Below, piece by piece: positions 7,993 through 15,028 of a stretch of 15,889 bases of DNA. This DNA comes from an uncultured Clostridia bacterium. Its GTDB lineage: Bacteria; Bacillota; Clostridia; Lachnospirales; CAMVHY01. The position numbers and the translations under genes are program-made. The stretch is taken from NCBI GenBank assembly GCA_946415665.1, contig CAMKTI010000027.1, positions 1-15,889 of the forward strand, in the 5' to 3' direction. The stretch's first letter is position 1. Each line of letters begins with the position of its first letter. Under the pieces are notes generated by a model. It had not been told where the DNA came from. It made no database searches and saw only the letters and a program-made list of their open reading frames with translations.

Positions 7993-8618
7993 AAGTTAGC
8001 CTCCATTTCTTTAATAATCCTAGAAATTTCCATGTATTTTATTTTAATAGACACCTTATTAACGATTATCCTAGCAGACAACAAACAAATCTCTTCTATT
8101 ACCTCTAAACCATTTTCTATCAAAGTTTTTCCACTTTCTACTATATCGACAATACAATCAGCTAAACCAACAATTGCCCCAAGTTCAACCGATCCATTTA
8201 ATTTAATTATTTCTACTTTTTTATTTTTACTTATAAAATATTTTTCAGTTATATTTGGGTATTTCGTAGCAACCTTAATCTATCTTCCACTATAAATTAA
8301 ATCTTTTTTGTCCGGATATGAAGCAAGACACATTCTACACTTTCCAATATTTAATTTTAGACACTCATATAAATCTCTATCTTCTTCTAAAACAGTATCA
8401 TAACCAACAATTCCAATATCTGCTGCACCATAATCAACATAGATCGGAACATCACTTGGTTTGGCTAAAAAAAATGAATATTTGCTATCGCTGCTGTTCA
8501 TAACTAATTTCCTTGATTTATCTGTCATGTCAATCGGTCTAATATTTATTTTATCTAATATTTCCAGTGTTTCTCTTGCAAGACGCCCTTTTGCCAAAGC
8601 GAATGTTATTTTTGACAA
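7989..8618 (-). pseudogene. hisG: ATP phosphoribosyltransferase, interrupted by amber codon
   Basis: HisG condenses ATP and PRPP, the committed step of histidine synthesis. This is the short form that needs HisZ. The TTG at 8618 follows AAGGAGGA at good distance and overlaps the end of hisZ by 13 bases. The frame is open for 112 codons (ALAKGRL, VDYGAADIGIVG, IGKCRMCLAS), meets TAG at 8280-8282, then continues without another stop or shift for 96 codons to a TGA at 7989. The second part is clearly HisG: KVATKYPNIT, VEIIKLNGSVEL and the PRPP-binding DCIVDIVESGKTL (154-166). The full 209-codon length is normal. At the TAG other family members have variable, often charged, residues. The N-terminal fragment alone would lack the PRPP site. 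Alternatives are a recent null mutation, suppression or read-through, or a base-calling error. Confidence 0.9.
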
Positions 8619-9763
8619 ATATATTTTCCTCCTTCGAAAATATATTTTCTTTTATTATCGCAATCTATCACCGTTTTTATATTATTAGCCAAGGCATAAT
8701 TTAACGCATTATCTAAATTATTTTCAAGCGACACAAGACAATTATCTTTTTGAAACCGATATAAATTTTCTTTGTGCACAGAAAACAATAATACTATGTT
8801 CTGCTCGTAAGTTATCGCAGTTTTTTCTATTAAATCATTAATATTAATTGCAAAACCACAGGCGCTTTTTTGTTCTCCAAAATATGAAATCAAATTATCA
8901 TATCTTCCACCCTCTAGAACAGAACTTCCGATTCCATTCGTATAACCTTGAAGCGTTATGCCAGTATAATAATTACCAAAAGATAAAACAGAAAAATCAA
9001 AATAAACATGTTCTACCAAACCATTTTCTTCAAGTAAATCATACAATTTCTCAAGTTTTAATAAGCTACCTAATGTTTTTGCATTTTTAATATTATTTTT
9101 TATTTCAACTAACAAATCGCGTTTCCCTATTGCCTCCAATATCAAAGAAATAGTTTCATACAAACTTTTATCTAGCAATTCCTTTATTTTAACTACGTTT
9201 TTCTTTTTAATTTCTTCAAGTATTTCTTTTTTGGTTTGCTTAGATATATTTAAATCATCCAAATAATTATTAAAAAATTCTACAGAACTTATATGCAATC
9301 TATAATCGTTTAAAATCATATTTAAAGATCTGCAAGCCAAACGAATAATTTCATAATCAGCGTAAACTCCATTGCAACCGATTAATTCAATGCCGGCCTG
9401 TGTAAATTCGTGTTGTTTAGCCTGATATGCTCTTGGATATCTAAACACATTTGTTATATAACAAAATCTCTGAGGAAAAACTAAATTTTTAGTTTGTGTT
9501 GAAACAACTCTCGCAATCGATTTTGTGATATCGCCTTTTAAGGCTAAAATTTCTCCATTTTTATTAACAAGCTTATATAAATTTTTTTCATGCATATCGT
9601 TCGTAAAAACATCGATATATTCAAGAGTTGGTGTTTCAATAAAATTATATCCACTGTTAATAAATAAATCACTCAAGATCGATTCAATTTTATTTTTTTT
9701 TACCATGTCCTGCAAAAAACAATCCCTAAAACCGACAGGAGTATTTATATTAAACTTTTCCAT
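8606..9763 (-). CDS. hisZ: ATP phosphoribosyltransferase regulatory subunit
   Basis: HisZ (385 residues) is a histidyl-tRNA synthetase paralogue without aminoacylation activity. It associates with short HisG into a hetero-octamer, activates it and makes it sensitive to feedback by histidine. Synthetase-like motifs are visible: TPVGFRD near the start, the motif-1 region FIETPTLEYIDVF (41-53), the motif-2 region FRYPRAYQAKQHEFTQAGIELIG (107-129) and a motif-3-like LEGGRYDNLISYFG. The anticodon-binding domain of true HisRS is absent and the length fits HisZ. Genomic position directly before hisG confirms the assignment over hisS. ATG at 9763 follows an AGGAGGG. First gene of the operon, behind the promoter at 9808-9836. 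It appears intact, so the HisG partner is the only broken member of the complex. Confidence 0.95.
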   Translation of the reverse strand: MEKFNINTPVGFRDCFLQDMVKKNKIESILSDLFINSGYNFIETPTLEYIDVFTNDMHEKNLYKLVNKNGEILALKGDITKSIARVVSTQTKNLVFPQRFCYITNVFRYPRAYQAKQHEFTQAGIELIGCNGVYADYEIIRLACRSLNMILNDYRLHISSVEFFNNYLDDLNISKQTKKEILEEIKKKNVVKIKELLDKSLYETISLILEAIGKRDLLVEIKNNIKNAKTLGSLLKLEKLYDLLEENGLVEHVYFDFSVLSFGNYYTGITLQGYTNGIGSSVLEGGRYDNLISYFGEQKSACGFAININDLIEKTAITYEQNIVLLFSVHKENLYRFQKDNCLVSLENNLDNALNYALANNIKTVIDCDNKRKYIFEGGKYICQK

Positions 9764-9807
9764 TTCGATAATTTCCCTCCTGATATAAAAACAATAAACA
9801 CCGATTC

Positions 9808-9836
9808 ATGATAATAAAAACGTTTATGAAAAACAA
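9808..9836 (-). promoter_or_regulatory. Candidate promoter of the histidine operon
   Basis: On the minus strand, TTGTTT (9836-9831) and TATCAT (9813-9808) are separated by exactly 17 bases, in the only gap between the era-yqzL terminator and hisZ. The -10 matches consensus at five of six positions; the -35 is weak. The predicted leader to hisZ is only about 40 bases, too short for a T-box riboswitch or attenuator. None is recognisable in this gap. Confidence 0.5.
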
Positions 9837-9873
9837 AAATTTTTATTCAAGGCAACAACACAAAAATGAATTT

Positions 9874-9916
9874 TAAAAACAAAAAAACGGCAGCTTATAA
9901 TTTTAAGCGCCGTTTT
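9874..9916 (-). terminator. Intrinsic terminator after era-yqzL
   Basis: The stem AAAACGGC/GCCGTTTT (9884-9891 with 9909-9916) continues into GCTTA/TAAGC (9893-9897 with 9904-9908) across a single bulged base, with a six-base loop. On the minus strand it is followed by T7, G, T5. It lies 30 bases after the yqzL-like stop and ahead of the his promoter, so it insulates the his operon from era transcription. The opposite strand has only four T after the stem. Confidence 0.9.
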
Positions 9917-9945
9917 CATATTTAAACTTTCTGTTAGCTTCTAAA

Positions 9946-10053
9946 TTAATTTTTTTCATCACGCTCATCTTTATTTTTTTCTTTTTTATATTCCAGATAA
10001 TCTAAAACGCTTCCCGTAGTCCAAAATTTTGCCCACAAATCTTTTTTATTCAT
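9946..10053 (-). CDS. yqzL: YqzL-like microprotein
   Basis: A 35-codon reading frame starts at ATG 10053, with a strong GAGGAGG eight bases upstream, and ends in TAA. The product begins MNKKDLWAKFWTTGSVLDYL and ends in a highly charged Lys/Glu/Asp tail. The pattern W..F..TGS...YL.Y matches the YqzL-like family of Firmicutes, whose gene lies between era and recO in Bacillus. Here it follows era by 95 bases and precedes the terminator, but recO is not next. The family's function is not known to me. The match is by eye, but the position, ribosome site and Trp/Tyr spacing together make it convincing. Confidence 0.8.
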   Translation of the reverse strand: MNKKDLWAKFWTTGSVLDYLEYKKEKNKDERDEKN

Positions 10054-10148
10054 ATCTAAATCCTCCTCATTTTCATACAAAAAATATTTTATTTACATTA
10101 ATATTTTCGATTAGGCGACAAAATATACGGGAAAAATTTTACACATCA

Positions 10149-11060
10149 TCAATTTTTTTTATCGTCATATCCAAATTGTTTCAAATAAAAATCATTGTTT
10201 CGCCAATTTTTTTTTACTTTAACCCAAAGTTTCAAATTTAACTTGCTTCCTAATAAATTTTCTGATTCTAATCTTGCTTGCGTACCAATTTTTTTTAACA
10301 TATTTCCGTCACGACCAATAATTATTTTTTTATGCGATTCCTTTTCACAAAAAATACTCGCTTCTATATCAATCAAATTTTTTTTATCTCGCTTTTTAAA
10401 AAAATTAATTTCGACGGCACAACCGTGAGGAATTTCATCCTTTAAAAAAAATAATATTTTCTCGCGTATAATCTCACAAATTATATTTCGTTCGGGCATA
10501 TCAGTTAAAAAATCGTCATCAAAATATTTTGGACCGGGCTTTAAATTTTTTTTGATTGTATTTAATAACTCATCCAAATTTTCTCCTGTTAAAGCTGAGA
10601 CAGAAATTATATTTTTAAAACCATATTGCTCATAAAAATTTTTTATGTCCAAAACTTTTTGCTCTTTATTTTCTAAAACATCAATTTTGTTTATAACTAA
10701 AATTATTGGCGTCGAAACTTTTTTTAGTTTCTCAATTATGTTTTGATTTATATCCGAAATTTTTTCACACGGCTCAACTAAAAATAATATTAAATCTATT
10801 TCTTTTAAACTTTGGTCAACCGTTTTTAACATAAACTTGCTTAATTTAGATTTTGGTTTGTGTACACCAGGCGTATCCAAAAAAATAATTTGACTTTCAT
10901 CATCAGTTAAAACCGTTAGAATTTTATTTCTTGTTGTTTGTGGTTTATTTGATACAATCGAAATTTTTTCTCCAATTAATTTATTCATTAATGTTGATTT
11001 GCCGACATTTGTTTTTCCAACGATACTTACAAACCCAGAATAAAAATTTTTCTCTCCCAA
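10149..11060 (-). CDS. era: GTPase Era
   Basis: Era (303 residues) is an essential GTPase that binds the 3' end of 16S rRNA and helps mature the 30S subunit. The G motifs are complete: G1 GKTNVGKST (15-23), switch region with QTTRNK (41-46), G3 DTPGVH (62-67), G4 NKID (124-127) and G5 SAL (155-157). The C-terminal KH domain (about 190-285) contains the IIIGRDGNMLKKIG loop with its GxxG at 249-252. Length is typical. The start is TTG at 11060, with AAAGGAG about 12 bases upstream; the N-terminus FYSGFVSIVGKTNVGK fits the family. A promoter candidate lies at 11104-11132. The gene is followed by the yqzL-like gene. Confidence 0.97.
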   Translation of the reverse strand: MGEKNFYSGFVSIVGKTNVGKSTLMNKLIGEKISIVSNKPQTTRNKILTVLTDDESQIIFLDTPGVHKPKSKLSKFMLKTVDQSLKEIDLILFLVEPCEKISDINQNIIEKLKKVSTPIILVINKIDVLENKEQKVLDIKNFYEQYGFKNIISVSALTGENLDELLNTIKKNLKPGPKYFDDDFLTDMPERNIICEIIREKILFFLKDEIPHGCAVEINFFKKRDKKNLIDIEASIFCEKESHKKIIIGRDGNMLKKIGTQARLESENLLGSKLNLKLWVKVKKNWRNNDFYLKQFGYDDKKN

Positions 11061-11103
11061 AATAAAATTTTTCTCCTTTTAATTTTTTTTCTATTGCGAT
11101 TCG

Positions 11104-11132
11104 ATGATATCATTTAAAAAATTATTTGACGA
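11104..11132 (-). promoter_or_regulatory. Candidate era promoter
   Basis: On the minus strand, TCGTCA (11132-11127) and TATCAT (11109-11104) lie 17 bases apart, about 44 bases before the era start. The -35 matches consensus at four of six positions and the -10 at five of six. The -10 is identical to that of the his promoter candidate. Confidence 0.5.
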
Positions 11133-11167
11133 CGATAAAAATATTTTCGCTGGTGATATTTTTTGTC

Positions 11168-11208
11168 GATGTGGGAAAAAATAATTAATAATTAAATTGT
11201 GCCACATC
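11168..11208. repeat. Inverted repeat GATGTGG/CCACATC
   Basis: GATGTGG at 11168-11174 pairs perfectly with CCACATC at 11202-11208 across a 27-base AT-rich loop. On the plus strand a run of eight T follows a few bases later, so it could be a weak terminator or a protein-binding site. It stands out because the surrounding DNA is almost all A and T. Confidence 0.4.
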
Positions 11209-11231
11209 ATAAAAATTTTTTTTGTGTAGAT

Positions 11232-11276
11232 AATATATCTTTGAGGAAATAAATATTTGATGACAAAAGATATATT
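11232..11276. repeat. Perfect 11-base inverted repeat upstream of rpsA
   Basis: AATATATCTTT at 11232-11242 is the exact reverse complement of AAAGATATATT at 11266-11276, with 23 bases between. It lies about 380 bases before rpsA and 170 bases before era on the other strand. AT-rich repeats arise by chance in such DNA, but eleven perfect pairs with internal G-C make an operator or RNA hairpin possible. Confidence 0.4.
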
Positions 11277-11572
11277 TAATCTTTAAACTTTATGTGTTTG
11301 GGCAAAACGAAATTAAAATACAAATTAGAAATAGCGTTTGGATATTAATCAATTTTTTCTAGACGATTGTGAAATAAAAATTTTTGATCTTAGAGTTTAT
11401 TTTTTATTACTTGGTCTTTTATTTTTCTCATGTTAATTATTTTCCTGTCGTTTAATAAAATTACTTACAGCAAAAAACATTCGTTGCCGAAAAAACAGTT
11501 GAATTTTATTTGTCAATGTTATTAGATAAACTTTGTAACACAATTTTTATACAAAAAACGACTCAAATATTA

Positions 11573-11601
11573 TTGACGTAAATTTATTTTTTTGATAGCT
11601 T
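11573..11601 (+). promoter_or_regulatory. Weak candidate promoter for rpsA operon
   Basis: TTGACG (five of six consensus bases) is followed after 17 bases by TAGCTT, a poor -10 element. It lies 55 bases before the rpsA start codon, a sensible leader length. Other partial matches further upstream are no better. Confidence 0.3.
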
Positions 11602-11655
11602 TAAAAATAAGGTCGGTTTTTGCGAATCGACACAAAGTAGGAGGAAATTTTAATA

Positions 11656-12714
11656 ATGAATAAAAGTGTTTCTGATATTGAAAAAGAAAAATCTTTTGAG
11701 CAGATGCTGAACGAATCTTTTACCAGTTTGAAAATTGGACAGGTTGTAAAAGGTGAAGTTGTTTGCGTTAATCAAAAAGAAATAATATTGGACATTGGTT
11801 ATAAATATGACGGCATAATAAAAAAAGAAAATTTTTCGGATTTGCCTGATGATTTACAAACCCAAATTAAATTAGGTGAAAAAGTTCAAGCTGTTATTGT
11901 AAGAATAGATGATGCAGATGGCAAAGTTTTTCTTTCTAAAAAGAAACTCGAGTTGCAAAACGGAATTAAGGGATTAGAACACGCTTTTAAAAATGGGTTG
12001 TCTATTAAAGGAAAAGTTATTGGCTATGTTCCAAGTGGTTTAAACGTAATTTTTGAAGGTGTTAGATTATTTGTTCCTGCTTCGCGCATGCCAAATAAAG
12101 ATAACGATTTAAAATCTTATTTAGGGAAAACGATTGAATTTAAAATCATAGAATTTAACCGTGCAAAAAATCGTTATATTGGAAGCCAGCTGGATATAAA
12201 AAACATACAAGAGATCGAGGTTAATGTGGGCGATAAAGTTGATTGTGTTGTAAAAAAAATAGTTGATTTTGGGGTATTCGTTGATTTTGGAAAAAATAGC
12301 GGTTTGCTTCACACGTCACAAATGAAAAGCGTTAATCGAGAAAACTTTAAGGACAAATTTAAAATCGGAGATAAATTAAAGTTGTCGATCAAAAGTATTG
12401 ATAAAAAACGGGGAAGAATTGCGTTAACAGAATTGACAGAGAAAAAAAATATTTGGTCTGGAGTAGCTGAAAGATATCCGGATAATAAAATTGTTGAAGG
12501 TCGCGTTGTAAGAGTAAGTGATTTTGGTGCCTTTGTTCAATTAGAAAAAGGTTTGGATGGTTTGTTGCACATATCTCAGATTTGTGAAAATGAACATGTT
12601 GAGAAAGTAACTGATAAAGTAAATATAGGCGACGTTTTAAAATTAAAAGTTTTGTCAAGTGATGAAGAAAATGAAAGAATTGCTTTGTCGCTGATTGGTG
12701 TTGACCAAAATTAA
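11656..12714 (+). CDS. rpsA: S1-domain RNA-binding protein, ribosomal protein S1-like
   Basis: The 352-residue protein contains four OB-fold S1 repeats, at about 27-96, 113-177, 189-259 and 276-346. The last two are closest to the S1 consensus (VDFGVFVDF..SGLLHTSQ and VSDFGAFVQLEKGLDGLLHISQI); the second is the most divergent. Four repeats is the usual architecture of Firmicute S1-like proteins such as Bacillus YpfD, which bind mRNA and in some species the ribosome; the six-domain form is proteobacterial. ATG at 11656 follows a strong AGGAGGAAA. It heads a plus-strand operon with an amino acid transporter. Whether it is a true ribosomal subunit protein cannot be told from sequence. Confidence 0.9.
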   Translation: MNKSVSDIEKEKSFEQMLNESFTSLKIGQVVKGEVVCVNQKEIILDIGYKYDGIIKKENFSDLPDDLQTQIKLGEKVQAVIVRIDDADGKVFLSKKKLELQNGIKGLEHAFKNGLSIKGKVIGYVPSGLNVIFEGVRLFVPASRMPNKDNDLKSYLGKTIEFKIIEFNRAKNRYIGSQLDIKNIQEIEVNVGDKVDCVVKKIVDFGVFVDFGKNSGLLHTSQMKSVNRENFKDKFKIGDKLKLSIKSIDKKRGRIALTELTEKKNIWSGVAERYPDNKIVEGRVVRVSDFGAFVQLEKGLDGLLHISQICENEHVEKVTDKVNIGDVLKLKVLSSDEENERIALSLIGVDQN

Positions 12715-12740
12715 ATAAAAAGATTGGGATGTTGTTTGTT

Positions 12741-13478
12741 ATGAAGAAAAGTTTTTTGTTTTTAGTGTTAGTATTAAGTTCTTGTCTTGTTTTTATAGGT
12801 TGCGGGGATAAAAAAAATGATGATAATAAAATAATTATGGTTACAAATGCAGAATTTCCTCCGTATGAATATAAAGACAAAAATGATTTTAAAGGAATAG
12901 ATATTGAAATTGCGAATTTAATTGCTGAAAAAATGGGCAAAGAATTAGAAATTTTAGATGTTGAATTTGATTCTATTATTCCTGCGATAGTAAGTAATAA
13001 AGCTGATATTGCATTGGCAGCTTTAACGGTGACAGAAGATAGAAAAGAAAACGTAAGTTTTAGTGATAGTTATTTTGAGACATCACAAAATATTTTGGTT
13101 CGTTATGGGAGTGGTATAAGCAAAGTTTCTGATTTGAAAGGAAAAAAAATTGGTGTGCAAACAGGAAATATAGCTGATATTAATTATACTGAGGAATTTG
13201 GAGAAGAAAATATTGAGAGATTTAATAAACATGTTGATGCAGTCGAAGCTTTAAAAAATAAAAGAATAGATGCTGTAGTTTTAGATCATGAGCCAGCAAA
13301 ATTTTTTGCAAGTGAAAATGATGAAATTGTTATGTTAAATAATGTTTGCAAAGGTGAAGAATATGCAGTTGCGATAAATAAAAATAATCAAGAGTTGCTT
13401 GATGAAATAAATAATATTTTAGTTGAAATAAAAAAAAGTGGCGAACTTGATGAAATAATAAAAAAATATATAAAGTGA
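12741..13478 (+). CDS. Polar amino acid ABC transporter binding lipoprotein
   Basis: This is a periplasmic-binding-protein-like (SBP_bac_3) lipoprotein that would capture an amino acid at the cell surface and deliver it to the permease encoded next. From ATG 12741 it begins with KK and a hydrophobic core, then Cys21 in VFIGCGDKK as the probable lipidated residue; Cys15 in LSSC is an alternative. Family blocks follow: TNAEFPPYEY, FKGIDIEIANLIAEKMG, IALAALTVTEDR, FSDSYFETSQNILV and DLKGKKIGVQTG. An in-frame ATG at 12729 would add four residues; neither start has a clear ribosome site, and I prefer the second because it gives a normal signal peptide. It starts 26 bases after rpsA, so it is probably co-transcribed. 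Substrate unknown; polar amino acids such as Gln, Arg, His or Cys are possible. Confidence 0.92.
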   Translation: MKKSFLFLVLVLSSCLVFIGCGDKKNDDNKIIMVTNAEFPPYEYKDKNDFKGIDIEIANLIAEKMGKELEILDVEFDSIIPAIVSNKADIALAALTVTEDRKENVSFSDSYFETSQNILVRYGSGISKVSDLKGKKIGVQTGNIADINYTEEFGEENIERFNKHVDAVEALKNKRIDAVVLDHEPAKFFASENDEIVMLNNVCKGEEYAVAINKNNQELLDEINNILVEIKKSGELDEIIKKYIK

Positions 13479-14179
13479 TGAATATGATTTTAGAATTAAA
13501 ACACGTATTGTATTTAAATTTGATAAAAGATTTGCGGTATTTATATATATTAAACGGACTAAAAAATACGTTGGTCATAACTTTTTTTGCGGTTTTGATC
13601 GGTGTTTTTTTTGGTTTTTTGATTGCTTTGATAAGAAATTTTTGTGATAACACAGGGAAGTTAAAGTTATTGAATAGACTTGCGAAATTTTTTGTCGTTA
13701 TTATTCGTGGAACACCTATTGTTGTGCAATTAATGATATTGTTTTTTTGTGTATTTAGTTCGCGGTCAGTGAATAATATTTTAATTGCGATAATTGGATT
13801 TGGAATAAATAGCACGGCTTATGTTTCGGAAATATTTCGTGCGGGATTAAATTCTATTGACAGAGGACAAATAGAAGCAGGAAGAAGTTTGGGATTAAAT
13901 TATTTTTCTTGTATGAGATATATTATTCTGCCACAAGCATTTAAAAATATTTTGCCGGCGTTATGTAATGAATTTGTTTCGCTTTTAAAAGAAACTTCGG
14001 TTGCTGGATATGTAGCTGTACAAGATTTGACAAAAGCCGGAGATATAATAAAAAGCCGAACGTATGATGCTTGGACGCCGTTAATTTTAGTTGCGCTTAT
14101 TTATTTAGTTTTGACTTATTGCTTAACGTGTTTGGCAAATTTTTTGGAAAGGAGATTAAAAAGACATGAGAGAAAATAA
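13478..14179 (+). CDS. Polar amino acid ABC transporter permease
   Basis: This integral membrane protein (233 residues) belongs to the His/Glu/Gln/Arg permease family and would form a dimeric channel. Hydrophobic segments lie at about 31-52, 80-94, 99-117 and 201-222. The cytoplasmic EAA loop that docks onto the ATPase is clear at 133-161, with EAGRSLGLN and LPQAFKNILPAL. The RGTPIVVQL motif (77-85) is also typical. I place the start at ATG 13478, which overlaps the TGA of the binding protein (TGATG); a GTG three bases earlier is also in frame. The end overlaps the ATPase gene by 14 bases. Confidence 0.94.
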   Translation: MNMILELKHVLYLNLIKDLRYLYILNGLKNTLVITFFAVLIGVFFGFLIALIRNFCDNTGKLKLLNRLAKFFVVIIRGTPIVVQLMILFFCVFSSRSVNNILIAIIGFGINSTAYVSEIFRAGLNSIDRGQIEAGRSLGLNYFSCMRYIILPQAFKNILPALCNEFVSLLKETSVAGYVAVQDLTKAGDIIKSRTYDAWTPLILVALIYLVLTYCLTCLANFLERRLKRHERK

Positions 14180-14918
14180 AAATGCACTGATTAAAATTAA
14201 TGATTTAAATAAAAAGTTTTCGAATGGGCATGTTGTATTAAAAAATATTTGTTTGGAGATATTTGAGGGCGATGTCGTTTGTATTTTGGGTTTAAGTGGA
14301 AGCGGAAAATCTACTTTTTTGCGATGTTTAAATTTATTGGAAAGGCCAAGTTCAGGAGAAATTTTTTTTGAGGGCAAAAATATTTTGAGCGAGAAAATAA
14401 ATATAGATTTAATAAGACGCAAAATCGGAATGGTGTTTCAGAATTTTAATTTATTTCCGCATTTGACTGTTTTAGAAAATTTAATTTTGGCGCCAAAAAA
14501 AATTTATAAAAAAAATGATTTAGAGCTCAAAAAAGAAGCAGGTGAGCTTTTAAAAAAAATTGGGTTGGGAAAAAAAATTAATAGCTATCCAAGTGTTTTA
14601 TCTGGCGGAGAGAAACAAAGAATTGCTATTGTTCGCGCGTTAATGATGCATCCGGATATTATGTTATTTGATGAACCGACAAGCGCCTTGGATCCAACAA
14701 TGGTCGGAGAAGTTTTAAAAGTTATGTTTGAGTTGGCAAAAGAAAAAATGACGATGATGATAGTCACGCATGAAATTGGATTTGCAAAAAAAGTTGCAAA
14801 CCGTGTTTTATTTTTGGATGACGGAAATTTAATTTGTGATGAGTCGCCCGAAAAATTTTTTAATGAGCAGGAAGATATAAAAATAAAGCGATTTTTAAAT
14901 TGTATGACGTATAAATAA
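14166..14918 (+). CDS. Polar amino acid ABC transporter ATPase
   Basis: This 250-residue ATPase powers the transporter. Nucleotide-binding motifs are complete and ordered: Walker A GLSGSGKST (42-50), Q-loop Gln92 in MVFQNFNLFPHLTV, signature LSGGEKQR (145-152), Walker B IMLFDEP (165-171), D-loop SALDP and H-loop His202 in VTHE. These features and the length match the GlnQ/HisP/ArtP group. The ATG overlaps the permease end, with GGAAAGGAG upstream inside that gene. It is the last gene of the operon. A weak hairpin (GGCAT/ATGCC, 14961-14989) lies downstream, but I see no strong plus-strand terminator. Confidence 0.96.
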   Translation: MRENKNALIKINDLNKKFSNGHVVLKNICLEIFEGDVVCILGLSGSGKSTFLRCLNLLERPSSGEIFFEGKNILSEKINIDLIRRKIGMVFQNFNLFPHLTVLENLILAPKKIYKKNDLELKKEAGELLKKIGLGKKINSYPSVLSGGEKQRIAIVRALMMHPDIMLFDEPTSALDPTMVGEVLKVMFELAKEKMTMMIVTHEIGFAKKVANRVLFLDDGNLICDESPEKFFNEQEDIKIKRFLNCMTYK

Positions 14919-14978
14919 TATTTAACCGGCTTGTCATATTTTTTTTATGTTTTTATGTAGGGCATAATTTTTATCGCG

Positions 14979-15009
14979 AAAAAAAATGCCGCCAGTTTTT
15001 GCCGACGAC
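14979..15009 (-). terminator. G-U-rich intrinsic terminator of the membrane-protein gene
   Basis: On the minus strand GTCGTCGG (15009-15002) pairs with CTGGCGGC (14995-14988) around a six-base CAAAAA loop, using five Watson-Crick and three G-U pairs. It is followed by A and eight T. The wobble pairs form only in minus-strand RNA, where they become A-C mismatches on the plus strand, so it should act for the gene ending at 15029 and not for the convergent ABC operon. Confidence 0.65.
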
Positions 15010-15028
15010 TTTTTTATTACGATGATTT

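Larger units (their letters stand above)
11061..11655. other. Gene-free divergent region between era and rpsA
   Basis: These 595 bases hold no credible reading frame; the longest candidates are under 20 codons. They contain the era promoter candidate, two perfect inverted repeats (11168-11208 and 11232-11276) and the rpsA leader. The leader has a short GTCG/CGAC inverted repeat near 11612-11631, just ahead of the ribosome site. I recognise no tRNA, riboswitch, 6S, tmRNA or SRP RNA motif. It could contain an unrecognised small RNA or the eroded remains of a lost gene; the sequence alone does not decide. Confidence 0.5.

Noticed and set aside
8032..8295. Plus-strand open frame opposite the C-terminal half of hisG
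   Set aside because: The minus strand of this stretch reads as conserved HisG sequence; the plus frame is a shadow.
8606..9763. Histidyl-tRNA synthetase (hisS) instead of hisZ
   Set aside because: It lacks the anticodon-binding domain, has HisZ length, and lies directly before hisG in a his operon.
9764..9873. T-box riboswitch or attenuator in front of hisZ
   Set aside because: No T-box core, no specifier-like stem and no leader terminator is visible; the promoter candidate leaves only about 40 leader bases.
12389..12940. 183-codon minus-strand frame opposite rpsA and the binding-protein gene
   Set aside because: It crosses two well-supported plus-strand genes, has low-complexity composition and no recognisable motif.
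13330..13815. 161-codon minus-strand frame opposite the transporter genes
   Set aside because: It overlaps the clearly conserved binding protein and permease; it is a shadow of AT-rich coding DNA.
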